13,758 nucleotides of DNA, from contig JAZTWJ010000071.1 in the NCBI GenBank assembly GCA_045635785.1, positions 1-13,758 of the forward strand, in the 5' to 3' direction. Both the position numbers and the translations under genes were made by a program. Origin of the DNA: Flemingiibacterium sp045635785. GTDB taxonomy: Bacteria > Bacillota > Clostridia > Oscillospirales > CAG-272. This document shows positions 5,745 through 13,276 of this stretch, piece by piece. Position 1 is the first letter of the stretch. Each line of letters starts with the position of its first letter. The notes beneath the pieces are model-generated. The model did not search any database. It saw nothing but the letters and a program-made list of their open reading frames with translations, and was not told the origin of the DNA.

Positions 5745-7584
5745 CAATAAAAATGAACGTCCGATGGTGCGCATGGGTCCGGGTGGACGCGGTCACGGTC
5801 CAGGCGGTCCAATGGTTCGCGAAAAACCGAAGGATCTCAAAGCGACCTTCCGAAAACTGCTTCGATACATCGGAAAAAGCAAATATCTTCTGCTGTTAAT
5901 GCTCGTCATCGTTTCTCTTACCTCCCTGCTGAATTTGGCAGGGCCAGCATTGCAAGCGCAGGCGATCAGCACCATGACTCTTGATCAAGAGGGCATGCAC
6001 GTAGACTTTTCAAGGCTTGCAATTGTCATCGTCGTGATGGCGATAACCTATATCGTTTCCTCGGTGCTCACCTATTTTCAGGGCATAGTGTCCTCAAGGT
6101 TATCTCAAAACACCGTTCACACCATGCGCGGCGATCTGTTTGAAAAGATCTCGTATCTTCCCATCCGCTATACGGACAATCACCGTCACGGCGACATCAT
6201 GTCCCGTATGACCAACGATGTCGAAAATATCTCCAATTCCGTATCACAGTCCATCGCTTCCCTCTTTTCGGGTGTGATCACAGTCGTTGGCGCTTTGGGA
6301 ATGATGATCTATTTTAGCCCGATTTTGACAGTTATTGCATTGATCACCATTCCGCTGACGATTTTTGTCTCTACAAATCTATCGAAATTCATGCGCAAAT
6401 ATTTTGTGGAGCAGCAAAAGCTGCTCGGCAAGCTGAACGGGCATATCGAAGAAGCGGTCACAGGCTATAAAACCGTCATGGCATACAGCAAAGAGCAAGC
6501 ATCCATGGAGGAATTTGACCGCATTGCGGCGGAATACCGCAGAGTCGGCATCCGCGCCAACATCTGGGGCGGTATCATGGGTCCGTGCATGAATATGATC
6601 GGCAATCTGGGCTATCTTCTTGTTGCGGCAATCGGCGGATATCTTTCTTTTGAGGGCATCATCGCCATTGCGGCAATTCAAGCGGTACTACAGTATTCGA
6701 GGCAATTCACCCGTCCCATCAACGAAATCGCCAACCAATTCGCACAAATACTCACTGCTATCGCAGGCGCAGAGCGTGTTTTTGAAATCATGGAGACGGA
6801 CGCAGAGATTGATGAGGGCAAGCATCCCATTTCACCTGATGATATCCGCGGCGACATTCGTTTTAAGGATATGTCTTTCGGCTACAAGAAAGGCGAGCCC
6901 GTGCTGAAGAGCTTTAATCTCGATGTCAAGCGCGGACAGAAAATCGCTCTCGTCGGCGCGACGGGCTCGGGTAAAACCACGGTCGTGAATCTGCTCACCC
7001 GATTCTACGACATCGACAGCGGAGAAATAACCATTGACGGCATCCCGATCAACGAGATCCCCAAAGCAACCCTTCGCCGCACCATCGCCATCGTTTTACA
7101 GGATACGGTACTCTTTTCCGATACCATCGCGGCTAATATCCGCTATGGCAGACTTGACGCATCGGACGAGGATCTTCGCAAAGCTGCCGCTACTGCCAAC
7201 GCGAATGTATTCATCGAACGACTGCCCAACGGCTACGATACGGTTCTGTCCGAATCAGGCGGCGATCTTTCTCAAGGGCAGCGACAGCTTCTCTCCATCG
7301 CCCGTGCGGTGCTCGCCGATCCGAAAATTTTAATTCTCGACGAAGCGACCTCCAGCGTAGACACACGTACAGAAATGCACATTCAATCCGCAATGGTCTC
7401 GCTGATGAAAAATCGCACCTCTTTAATCATCGCCCATCGCCTTTCCACCATCCGCGACGCAGACATGATTGTGGTACTGGACAATGGGGTGGTTGCCGAA
7501 GCAGGCTCCCATGATGAGCTGCTCGCAAAAAAAGGCGCATATTACCGACTATATCAAAACCAATACGCGGGTTTTGATACCTAA
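5737..7584 (+). CDS. ABC exporter half-transporter with the intact ATP site (heterodimer subunit 2)
   Basis: This 615-residue partner has a six-helix membrane domain (about 45-345) and an ATPase domain (about 372-615). Walker A is GATGSGKT (407-414), Q-loop Gln455, Walker B ILILDE with catalytic Glu536, and switch His567, all intact. The signature is LSQGQ (511-515), with Gln in place of the first Gly of LSGGQ. Because ABC sites form between subunits, this weakened signature pairs with the partner's degenerate Walker B and Gln switch, giving one weak and one competent site, as in BmrCD/LmrCD/TM287-288. The N-terminus carries about 30 extra residues rich in Gly, Pro, Arg and Met (MGPGGRGHGPGG at 13-24), predicted to be disordered in the cytosol. 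AAGGAGG (5722-5728) inside the first subunit gene is eight bases from the ATG. It is the last gene of the operon, before a strong terminator. Confidence 0.93.
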   Translation: MADNKNERPMVRMGPGGRGHGPGGPMVREKPKDLKATFRKLLRYIGKSKYLLLLMLVIVSLTSLLNLAGPALQAQAISTMTLDQEGMHVDFSRLAIVIVVMAITYIVSSVLTYFQGIVSSRLSQNTVHTMRGDLFEKISYLPIRYTDNHRHGDIMSRMTNDVENISNSVSQSIASLFSGVITVVGALGMMIYFSPILTVIALITIPLTIFVSTNLSKFMRKYFVEQQKLLGKLNGHIEEAVTGYKTVMAYSKEQASMEEFDRIAAEYRRVGIRANIWGGIMGPCMNMIGNLGYLLVAAIGGYLSFEGIIAIAAIQAVLQYSRQFTRPINEIANQFAQILTAIAGAERVFEIMETDAEIDEGKHPISPDDIRGDIRFKDMSFGYKKGEPVLKSFNLDVKRGQKIALVGATGSGKTTVVNLLTRFYDIDSGEITIDGIPINEIPKATLRRTIAIVLQDTVLFSDTIAANIRYGRLDASDEDLRKAAATANANVFIERLPNGYDTVLSESGGDLSQGQRQLLSIARAVLADPKILILDEATSSVDTRTEMHIQSAMVSLMKNRTSLIIAHRLSTIRDADMIVVLDNGVVAEAGSHDELLAKKGAYYRLYQNQYAGFDT

Positions 7585-7599
7585 AATTAAAACAACGAC

Positions 7600-7632
7600 A
7601 AAACAGGCGAGCTAATTCAGCTCGCCTGTTTT
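7600..7632. terminator. Bidirectional terminator between the exporter and hydrogenase operons
   Basis: A perfect 14-bp stem (7600-7613 with 7619-7632, loop AATTC) has AAAA on its left side and TTTT on its right, so either strand reads as a GC-rich hairpin running into T residues. It starts 15 bases after the plus-strand exporter stop and ends ten bases from the hydA stop on the minus strand. It serves both convergent operons. Confidence 0.92.
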
Positions 7633-7642
7633 CTGTCGGCAA

Positions 7643-9385
7643 TTAGAAGCCGCGCTTTACATATTCAGTATGCAGAATCTCATGAGCCTTGTGGCTGTTA
7701 GGTTTGCCGAAGAATTCATCGTACAGAACCTTTACAGCGGAGTTCTCGTGAGATTTGCGGAGATCCATTGCAGAATCCGCCTTGTAGAGAACGGATGCAC
7801 GGAGTGCACGCAGGTCGTAAGAAGCACGCTCTTCAGCGGTGTGGAGAGGCTGACCACCACCGTTGACACATCCGCCGGGGCATGCCATGATCTCGATGAA
7901 GTCTACCTTTTCTTCGCCGGACTTAACGCGATTAAGCAGTTCACGTGCGTTCTTAGTACCGGAAGCAACCGCAACCTTGATTTCAACATCGCCGAGCTTG
8001 TAGGTTGCGCGCTTGATGGGCGCGGTACCACGTACATCGTCGAAATCAATCTTCTCAAGCTTTTTACCGAGGACAACCTCAGCAGCAGTACGAAGCGCAG
8101 CTTCCATAACACCGCCGGTTGCGCCGAAAATTGCGCCTGCGCCGGAACCGATATCGAAAGGCTGATCGAACTTCTCATCCTCGAGCTTGTTGAACTTGAT
8201 GCCTGGCTTCTCGATCATACGAGCAAGCTCGCGAGTCGTGATAGCTACATCTACATCCCAAATGCCTTCACCTGCTGCGCTTTCGCCGGGGCGACGGCAC
8301 TCAAACTTCTTGGAAGTACAGGGAACGCAAGAAACAAAGAAGATGTCCTTGGGATCCATGTTATGCTTCTGTGCGTAGTAGGTCTTGTACAGCGCACCGA
8401 ACATCTGCTGAGGAGACTTGCAGGTAGAAAGATTCTCGGTCATATCCGGGAAATAGTGCTCACAGAACTTAACCCATCCGGGCGAGCAGGAAGTGATCAT
8501 CGGAAGCTTGCCGCCATTCTGGAAGCGATCGAGGAACTCGTGCGCTTCTTCCACGATGGTAAGGTCCGCGGTAAGGTTCATGTCATAAACGCCATCGAAG
8601 CCGAGACGTTTGATGGCAGCGACCATCTTGCCCTCAACATCGGTGCCGGGCTCGTGACCGAAGCACTCGCCAATGGTTGCACGGACAGACGGAGCGGTGC
8701 AGATAGCAACATGCTTGGATGGATCAGCCAGCGCCTCAAAGATCTGCTGGGTATCATCCTTCTCGTAAAGTGCGCCGACGGGGCAAGCAACGATACACTG
8801 ACCGCAAGCAACACAAGCGGTTTCCATAAGCTTCTTTTCAAATGCCTGACCGATGTGTGTATCAAAGCCGCGATCGTTCGCGCCGATGACACCGATGCCC
8901 TGCATGTTTTTGCAGGCTGCTACACAGCGACGGCAAAGAATACATTTGTTGTTATCGCGAACGAGGAAGGGAGTGGACTCATCCAGCGGATAATGGATGC
9001 TATCGCCCTCAAAGTGGCCTTCTTCGCAGCCGTATTCGTTAGCCAGCTTCTGCAGCTCGCAAGAGGTGGAGCGAACACAGGAGAGGCACTTCTTTTCGTG
9101 GTTGGAGAGAACCAGCTCCAGATTGGTCTTGCGAGCAGCAAGGATCTTGGGAGAGTTGGTGACGATCTCCATGCCCTCATTGACGGGATATACGCAAGCG
9201 GTTACAAGTCCGCGTGCGCCGACAACCTCAACGAGGCAGAGACGGCATGCGCCGATCTCGTTGATATCCTTCAGATAGCAGAGGGTAGGAATTTCGATTC
9301 CGGCGTACTTCGCAGCCTCGAGAACCGTGGAGTTCGCGGGAACGGCATACTCTCTGCCGTTAATTTTTACATTTACCATATCCAT
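7643..9385 (-). CDS. hydA: [FeFe] hydrogenase catalytic subunit, NADH-linked type
   Basis: This 580-residue cytosolic enzyme interconverts protons and H2 at the H-cluster. The domains in order are: a plant-type [2Fe-2S] domain (Cys36, 47, 50, 64); a His-ligated [4Fe-4S] site (His96, Cys100, 103, 109); two ferredoxin-type [4Fe-4S] sites (Cys148/151/154/158 and Cys191/194/197/201); and the H-cluster domain with TSCSPGW (298-304), VPCTSKKFE (354-362) and EIMACPGGCVNGGGQP (498-513). The four H-cluster ligands are Cys300, 356, 502 and 506. Two usual active-site residues differ: Ser301 stands where model enzymes have the proton-relay Cys, and Val354 where they have Met. Domain content matches trimeric/tetrameric NAD(P)-linked hydrogenases (HydA of HydABC, HndD). 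The start at 9385 is chosen because AGGAG lies 13 bases upstream; the in-frame ATG six bases later would be farther still. It is last in the operon, 32 bases after hydB. Confidence 0.95.
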   Translation of the reverse strand: MDMVNVKINGREYAVPANSTVLEAAKYAGIEIPTLCYLKDINEIGACRLCLVEVVGARGLVTACVYPVNEGMEIVTNSPKILAARKTNLELVLSNHEKKCLSCVRSTSCELQKLANEYGCEEGHFEGDSIHYPLDESTPFLVRDNNKCILCRRCVAACKNMQGIGVIGANDRGFDTHIGQAFEKKLMETACVACGQCIVACPVGALYEKDDTQQIFEALADPSKHVAICTAPSVRATIGECFGHEPGTDVEGKMVAAIKRLGFDGVYDMNLTADLTIVEEAHEFLDRFQNGGKLPMITSCSPGWVKFCEHYFPDMTENLSTCKSPQQMFGALYKTYYAQKHNMDPKDIFFVSCVPCTSKKFECRRPGESAAGEGIWDVDVAITTRELARMIEKPGIKFNKLEDEKFDQPFDIGSGAGAIFGATGGVMEAALRTAAEVVLGKKLEKIDFDDVRGTAPIKRATYKLGDVEIKVAVASGTKNARELLNRVKSGEEKVDFIEIMACPGGCVNGGGQPLHTAEERASYDLRALRASVLYKADSAMDLRKSHENSAVKVLYDEFFGKPNSHKAHEILHTEYVKRGF

Positions 9386-9417
9386 TGTAAATCAATTTCT
9401 CCTTTCGTGGCACTCGA

Positions 9418-11220
9418 TTACTTCTTGGAAATCGCGCCGAACTTACATTTTTCCATACAAGCGCCGCACTTGATACACTTAGCGGTATCAATGACGTGAG
9501 GCTGCTTAACGGAACCGCTGATCGCGCCAACGGGGCAAACGCGCGAGCAGAGCGTGCAACCCTTACACTTATCGGCATCGATAACGTAGGAGAGCAGCTT
9601 CTTGCAGACGCCTGCAGGGCACTTCTTATCTACAACGTGAGCAATATACTCGTCGCGGAAGTAACGAAGCGTGGAAAGAATCGGGTTCGGAGCGGTCTGA
9701 CCGAGGCCGCAGAGAGATGCGCTCTTAACATAGTTTGCAAGCTCTTCCAGACGGTCGATGTCCTCAAGTTCGCCTCTGCCGTCGGTGATCTTTTCGAGAA
9801 TTTCCAGCATGCGCTTGGTGCCGATACGGCAGGGAGCGCACTTACCGCAGGACTCGTCAACGGTGAATTCGAGGAAGAACTTTGCAATGTCAACCATGCA
9901 GGAATCTTCGTCCATGACGATAAGTCCGCCTGAACCCATCATGGAGCCGATGGCGATCAGATTATCATAGTCGATGGGCGTGTCGATGAGAGATGCGGGG
10001 ATGCATCCGCCGGAAGGACCACCGGTCTGAGCAGCCTTGAACTTCTTGCCGTTCGGAACGCCGCCGCCGATTTCCTCAACAACCTCGCGCAGGGTGGTAC
10101 CCATGGGGATCTCAACAAGACCGGTGTTGGTGATCTTGCCGCCCAGTGCGAATACCTTGGTACCCTTGGATGTTTCGGTACCCATGGATGCAAACCAATC
10201 AGAGCCGTTCAGGATGATCTGCGGAATGTTTGCATAGGTTTCAACGTTGTTGATAATGGTGGGCTGACCGAACAGACCCTTGACTGCGGGGAACGGAGGA
10301 CGGGGACGCGGCTCGCCGCGGTTGCCCTCAATGGAGGTAAGCAGAGCTGTCTCTTCGCCGCAAACGAATGCGCCTGCGCCGAGACGGATGGTAATATCGA
10401 AATTGAAGCCGGTGCCGAAGATGTCCTTGCCGAGCAGACCGTACTCACGCGCCTGCTTGAGCGCGATGGTGAGACGCTTAACAGCGATCGGGTACTCTGC
10501 ACGAACATAAACGTAACCTTCGTCTGCGCCGATTGCATAGCCGGCGATTGCCATTGCCTCAATCAGAGCGTGGGGATCGCCCTCGAGAACGGAGCGGTCC
10601 ATGAATGCGCCGGGGTCGCCCTCGTCCGCATTACATACAACATACTTTTTATCGGAAACGGAAGCCTTCGCGAACATCCACTTTCTGCCGGTGGGGAATC
10701 CGCCGCCGCCGCGTCCGCGCAGACCGGAATCAAGAATGGTCTTGATAACATCGTCGGGAGTCATGGTGGTCAGAACTTTTTCCAGCGCAAAGTAGCCGTC
10801 CATTGCGATGTACTCGTCAATTTCTTCGGGGTTGATAACACCGCAATTACGCAGTGCAACGCGCTTCTGTTTCTTGTAGAACAAGGTCTCGTTCAGAGAA
10901 GCCGCTTCAGCCTCATCCTCGCCCTTTGCATCGCCGGTGTCATTATAAACAAGGCGATCAACGATACGGCCCTTGAGCAGATGCTCTTCAACGATTTCGG
11001 GAATATCTTCGGGAGTAACGCGGCTGTAGAAGGTGCCTTCGGGGTAAACGATCATAATCGGACCCAGAGCACACAGACCGAAGCAACCGGTCATAACGAT
11101 CTTGATCTCTTCTTCAAGACCCTTTGTTTTCAGCTCGGCAGCGAGCTTATCCTTGAGTGCAACAGAGCCGGACGAAGTACAACCGGTACCGCCGCAAATA
11201 AGTACATGAGAACGAATCAT
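9418..11220 (-). CDS. hydB: NuoF-like flavoprotein subunit of the hydrogenase (HydB/HndC)
   Basis: This 600-residue subunit binds FMN and NAD(H) and passes electrons to or from HydA. In order it has: a thioredoxin-like [2Fe-2S] domain (Cys9, Cys14, Cys46, Cys50); the FMN/NADH-binding Rossmann region with GRGGGGFPTG (169-178) and the acidic NADEGDPG stretch (197-204); an SLBB-type region (about 355-440); the NuoF [4Fe-4S] site CGKCAPC (Cys458, 461, 464) with Cys504; a CPAGVC pair (Cys534, 539); and a C-terminal two-cluster ferredoxin domain (Cys552/555/558/562 and Cys582/585/588/592). The extra N- and C-terminal cluster domains distinguish HydB/HndC from plain complex I NuoF. AGGAGG lies 11 bases before the ATG. 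In relatives the trimer HydABC bifurcates electrons between NADH and ferredoxin; here the third subunit is not encoded alongside. Confidence 0.95.
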   Translation of the reverse strand: MIRSHVLICGGTGCTSSGSVALKDKLAAELKTKGLEEEIKIVMTGCFGLCALGPIMIVYPEGTFYSRVTPEDIPEIVEEHLLKGRIVDRLVYNDTGDAKGEDEAEAASLNETLFYKKQKRVALRNCGVINPEEIDEYIAMDGYFALEKVLTTMTPDDVIKTILDSGLRGRGGGGFPTGRKWMFAKASVSDKKYVVCNADEGDPGAFMDRSVLEGDPHALIEAMAIAGYAIGADEGYVYVRAEYPIAVKRLTIALKQAREYGLLGKDIFGTGFNFDITIRLGAGAFVCGEETALLTSIEGNRGEPRPRPPFPAVKGLFGQPTIINNVETYANIPQIILNGSDWFASMGTETSKGTKVFALGGKITNTGLVEIPMGTTLREVVEEIGGGVPNGKKFKAAQTGGPSGGCIPASLIDTPIDYDNLIAIGSMMGSGGLIVMDEDSCMVDIAKFFLEFTVDESCGKCAPCRIGTKRMLEILEKITDGRGELEDIDRLEELANYVKSASLCGLGQTAPNPILSTLRYFRDEYIAHVVDKKCPAGVCKKLLSYVIDADKCKGCTLCSRVCPVGAISGSVKQPHVIDTAKCIKCGACMEKCKFGAISKK

Positions 11221-11239
11221 TTGTTTAGTTTCCTCCTAA

Positions 11240-11611
11240 TTATTTCGTAGCAGCGCCGATGGTGTACTCAGTAACGATCTTGCCGCCCTTGACGTGCTTT
11301 TCAAGCACTTCCTTTGCGCGCTCGGCGGTCATCTTCACGTAGGTGACCTTCTCCTCGCCGCTCTTGTAAACCTCAACAACAGGCTCATACTGGCAAATGC
11401 CGATACAGCCGGTCTGGGTAACGATCACGCTGTCGCCGATACCGTTGGCAGCAACGCCCTCAACAAATGCGTTGAGAACAGGGCGAGCGCCTGCTGCGAT
11501 GCCGCAGGTAGCCATACCGACTACGATACGGGTCTCTGCGCTGGAGGTGCGAAGATTTACCTTGTCCTGCATTTTCGCTTTGATAGCTTTCAGCTCTTCA
11601 AGAGATTTCAT
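11240..11611 (-). CDS. HndB-like thioredoxin-fold (2Fe-2S) ferredoxin-domain protein
   Basis: This 123-residue protein has an N-terminal helix (SLEELKAIKAKMQDK) followed by a thioredoxin-like ferredoxin domain, resembling the N-terminal domain of the HydB encoded 19 bases downstream and the HndB subunit of Desulfovibrio NADP-reducing hydrogenase. TCGIAAGA (Cys36) and TGCIGIC (Cys69, Cys73) align with the Cys-x4-Cys and Cys-x3-Cys pairs of HydB, but the first Cys of the four is Gly/Met here. Three ligands remain, so cluster binding is uncertain. I believe close relatives share this, but cannot check. AAGGA lies eight bases before the ATG. It probably associates with HydB/HydA as a small extra subunit; it is too short and lacks the helical N-terminal half expected for the NuoE-like HydC. 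Confidence 0.85.
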   Translation of the reverse strand: MKSLEELKAIKAKMQDKVNLRTSSAETRIVVGMATCGIAAGARPVLNAFVEGVAANGIGDSVIVTQTGCIGICQYEPVVEVYKSGEEKVTYVKMTAERAKEVLEKHVKGGKIVTEYTIGAATK

Positions 11612-11643
11612 GGTGTTATTCCTTTCTGTATTTTGAATTTTGT

Positions 11644-12207
11644 TTACTGATTTTTTGAGGGGATCTCATCGTATTGCTCTTCGAGATACGCCCCGATCCA
11701 GCTTAATATTTCCGGCTCACCAAGCGAGATGTCCTCGCCCAGCGTTTCACGCAACATGGCCGTGGAAAGGGAGACTTCCCCGCCCTCCATTGTATGCGTA
11801 AACGTAAAATTCACCGTCGGTGAACCTTGAACCAATGTTTTAACTGACGCGATCATATCGCCAAGCGGTATGAAGTCGATATGGTTCATGCCGAATTTTG
11901 CTTGGGTAGTTGTGCCGTGATCCTCGCCCTCCGACTCATGCTTCGATGTGATGTGCACATAGCCGCCTGTCATTTCGGCGAGCATGGTGAGAAAGGGGAT
12001 GCCAAGTCCGACCTTGCGTGTTTTTCGGGTGGTAAAAAAGGGATCGGTCAGTCGCTGAACCTGCTCGGGAGTCATCCCACAGCCATTGTCTTTGACTGTG
12101 AAATACAGCCATTCACCGTCCTCTCGGAGCGTGATTTCGATCTCCGAAGCACCGGCTCGCACCGAATTCATGGTGATGTCCAAAACATAAAGTGACAGCT
12201 CGTCCAT
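11644..12207 (-). CDS. HATPase-fold ATP-binding protein (hydrogenase-operon type)
   Basis: This 187-residue cytosolic protein has a GHKL/histidine-kinase-type ATP-binding domain in its first ~120 residues: the N-box LDITMNSVRAGA (Asn14), the G1 box DNGCGM (40-45), DPFFTT (55-60) and the G2 box GLGI (67-70). No His-containing dimerisation domain, receiver or membrane helix is present, so it is not a classical sensor kinase. It could be an anti-sigma-like kinase, an ATP-dependent switch or an assembly factor. The C-terminal ~70 residues are of unknown type. Similar proteins sit just upstream of hydrogenase subunit genes in many Clostridia (called HydD in some thermophiles, from memory). GAGG lies six bases before the ATG; the PHP gene ends eight bases upstream. 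Its target is unknown. Confidence 0.85.
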   Translation of the reverse strand: MDELSLYVLDITMNSVRAGASEIEITLREDGEWLYFTVKDNGCGMTPEQVQRLTDPFFTTRKTRKVGLGIPFLTMLAEMTGGYVHITSKHESEGEDHGTTTQAKFGMNHIDFIPLGDMIASVKTLVQGSPTVNFTFTHTMEGGEVSLSTAMLRETLGEDISLGEPEILSWIGAYLEEQYDEIPSKNQ

Positions 12208-12215
12208 CGTTTACC

Positions 12216-12959
12216 TCATCTAAATCCCAACAGCTTGTCAATGAGCCGATTTCGTACCAGCGAGGAAGAATAGGGCTCATCATCCAGTTCGATGGGATAG
12301 CCTGTTTCCGAAATATCCGTCAGATAATGTGCATCGGATGACACGATGTGTGTAAGAGATCGTTCGGTGATGATCGGGAATTTTGAGCGGCAATCCGAAG
12401 CCGACGTTGCATCGTTCAGCTCAAAGGCGGTGAAATGCGGCTCGGGCGGGAAATCGCCAAGCATGGCAATCATGCCGTTTGCGCTTCGGTCTATATGCGC
12501 GGGAAAGCAGACGCCATCTCGCTTGATCACCTCGCGATGTGCTTCCTCCAGGGTAAAGGATGAAGCGTTGATGAGAAGGATCTCTTCTTCACCGACGATC
12601 TCATCATTTTCGTCGATGATGCGCTGATTACCAAAAATCGCAGGCTTGTTTTTGATTTTCGGACGCCTTTCTTCGATAAATTCACCGAAGCGCATGGCAT
12701 CCTCAAGCTCTCTGAAAAGGCACACCACGTGAATGTCCTCTGCGGTGGTTAGCTCCATGCCCGCCACGGGAATCAGCCCATATTGCTTGCACGCCGCGAA
12801 AAACGCGGGGCAGTTTTTTGTGGAATTATGGTCGGTCAATGCCACGATCTGCAAGCCGTTCAGCGCAGCCATACCGGCAATGTTGCCCGGGGTCATGTCA
12901 TCGTCACCGCAGGGCGACAGACAGGAATGAATATGCAGATCACACAGATAGCGGCTCAT
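12216..12959 (-). CDS. PHP-domain metal-dependent phosphoesterase
   Basis: This 247-residue protein is a PHP-domain hydrolase. The metal-binding residues expected of an active PHP site are present in order: DLHIHS (His9, His11), LTDHNS (Asp43, His44), GMEL (Glu69), EDIHVV (His77), PAHID (His155) and SSDAH (Asp209, His211). Known members include phosphatases acting on small phosphate esters or nucleotides and DNA-associated phosphoesterases; the substrate here cannot be inferred. The ATG at 12959 overlaps the stop of the DRTGG gene (ATGA), so the two are translationally coupled. PHP genes of this type recur beside DRTGG and H-cluster-like genes in clostridial hydrogenase operons, suggesting a signalling or nucleotide-related job, which is inference. 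No signal peptide or membrane helix is seen. Confidence 0.88.
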   Translation of the reverse strand: MSRYLCDLHIHSCLSPCGDDDMTPGNIAGMAALNGLQIVALTDHNSTKNCPAFFAACKQYGLIPVAGMELTTAEDIHVVCLFRELEDAMRFGEFIEERRPKIKNKPAIFGNQRIIDENDEIVGEEEILLINASSFTLEEAHREVIKRDGVCFPAHIDRSANGMIAMLGDFPPEPHFTAFELNDATSASDCRSKFPIITERSLTHIVSSDAHYLTDISETGYPIELDDEPYSSSLVRNRLIDKLLGFR

Positions 12960-13276
12960 TTTAAGTTATACAGCATACCGCAAAGCTCATACGCGCCAAG
13001 CGGCGAGCCGAGCACCGTAATGCCGTTCTTTTCGGCAGCCTCTAACATTTCCGCCGTCGGCTCCACATCCTCTGCGAGGATGATCGCCGCGGGCTCCGTC
13101 AGCGTTGCCACCGCGATCACATTGACGTTTGCCATAATGGTGATCCAGAGGTTATCCACTTCCACTCTGCTCATGCAGCGGCTGAGAAGATCGCCGGCGT
13201 AAACGCCGTCAAACTCCTTCTCTGTCGTTCCGCAGAAGCACCGAAAGGAAAGCGATGCGATTTCACTGATTTTCAT
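12956..13276 (-). CDS. DRTGG-domain protein
   Basis: This 106-residue protein consists almost entirely of a DRTGG-type domain, a small module also found in phosphotransacetylase and CBS-domain proteins. GVYAGDLLSRCMSRVEVDNLWITI matches the family's GxxxGDLLSxxM...WITI pattern. A central strand (IAVATLTEPAAIILAE) and the end SPLGAYELCGMLYNL follow. DRTGG domains are thought to bind ligands or regulate partners, but no ligand is established here. The frame extends to an ATG at 13297, but the start at 13276 is chosen: GGAGG lies nine bases before it, and that sequence would be inside the longer version. It overlaps the upstream FeS-protein gene by 14 bases and the PHP gene by four, so all three are tightly coupled. 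Confidence 0.85.
   Translation of the reverse strand: MKISEIASLSFRCFCGTTEKEFDGVYAGDLLSRCMSRVEVDNLWITIMANVNVIAVATLTEPAAIILAEDVEPTAEMLEAAEKNGITVLGSPLGAYELCGMLYNLK

Noticed and set aside
7670..9499. A 609-codon open frame on the plus strand, antisense to hydA and the end of hydB
   Set aside because: It is fully opposite a well-recognised gene. Its translation has no recognisable domain, and it arises because hydA seldom uses the codons TTA, CTA and TCA, which would read as stops on the other strand. No promoter or good ribosome site was seen for it.
10570..11250. A 226-codon open frame on the plus strand, antisense to the N-terminal half of hydB
   Set aside because: The same codon-bias shadow effect. 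The protein has no family resemblance, and the frame runs through the hydB ribosome site and past its start codon.
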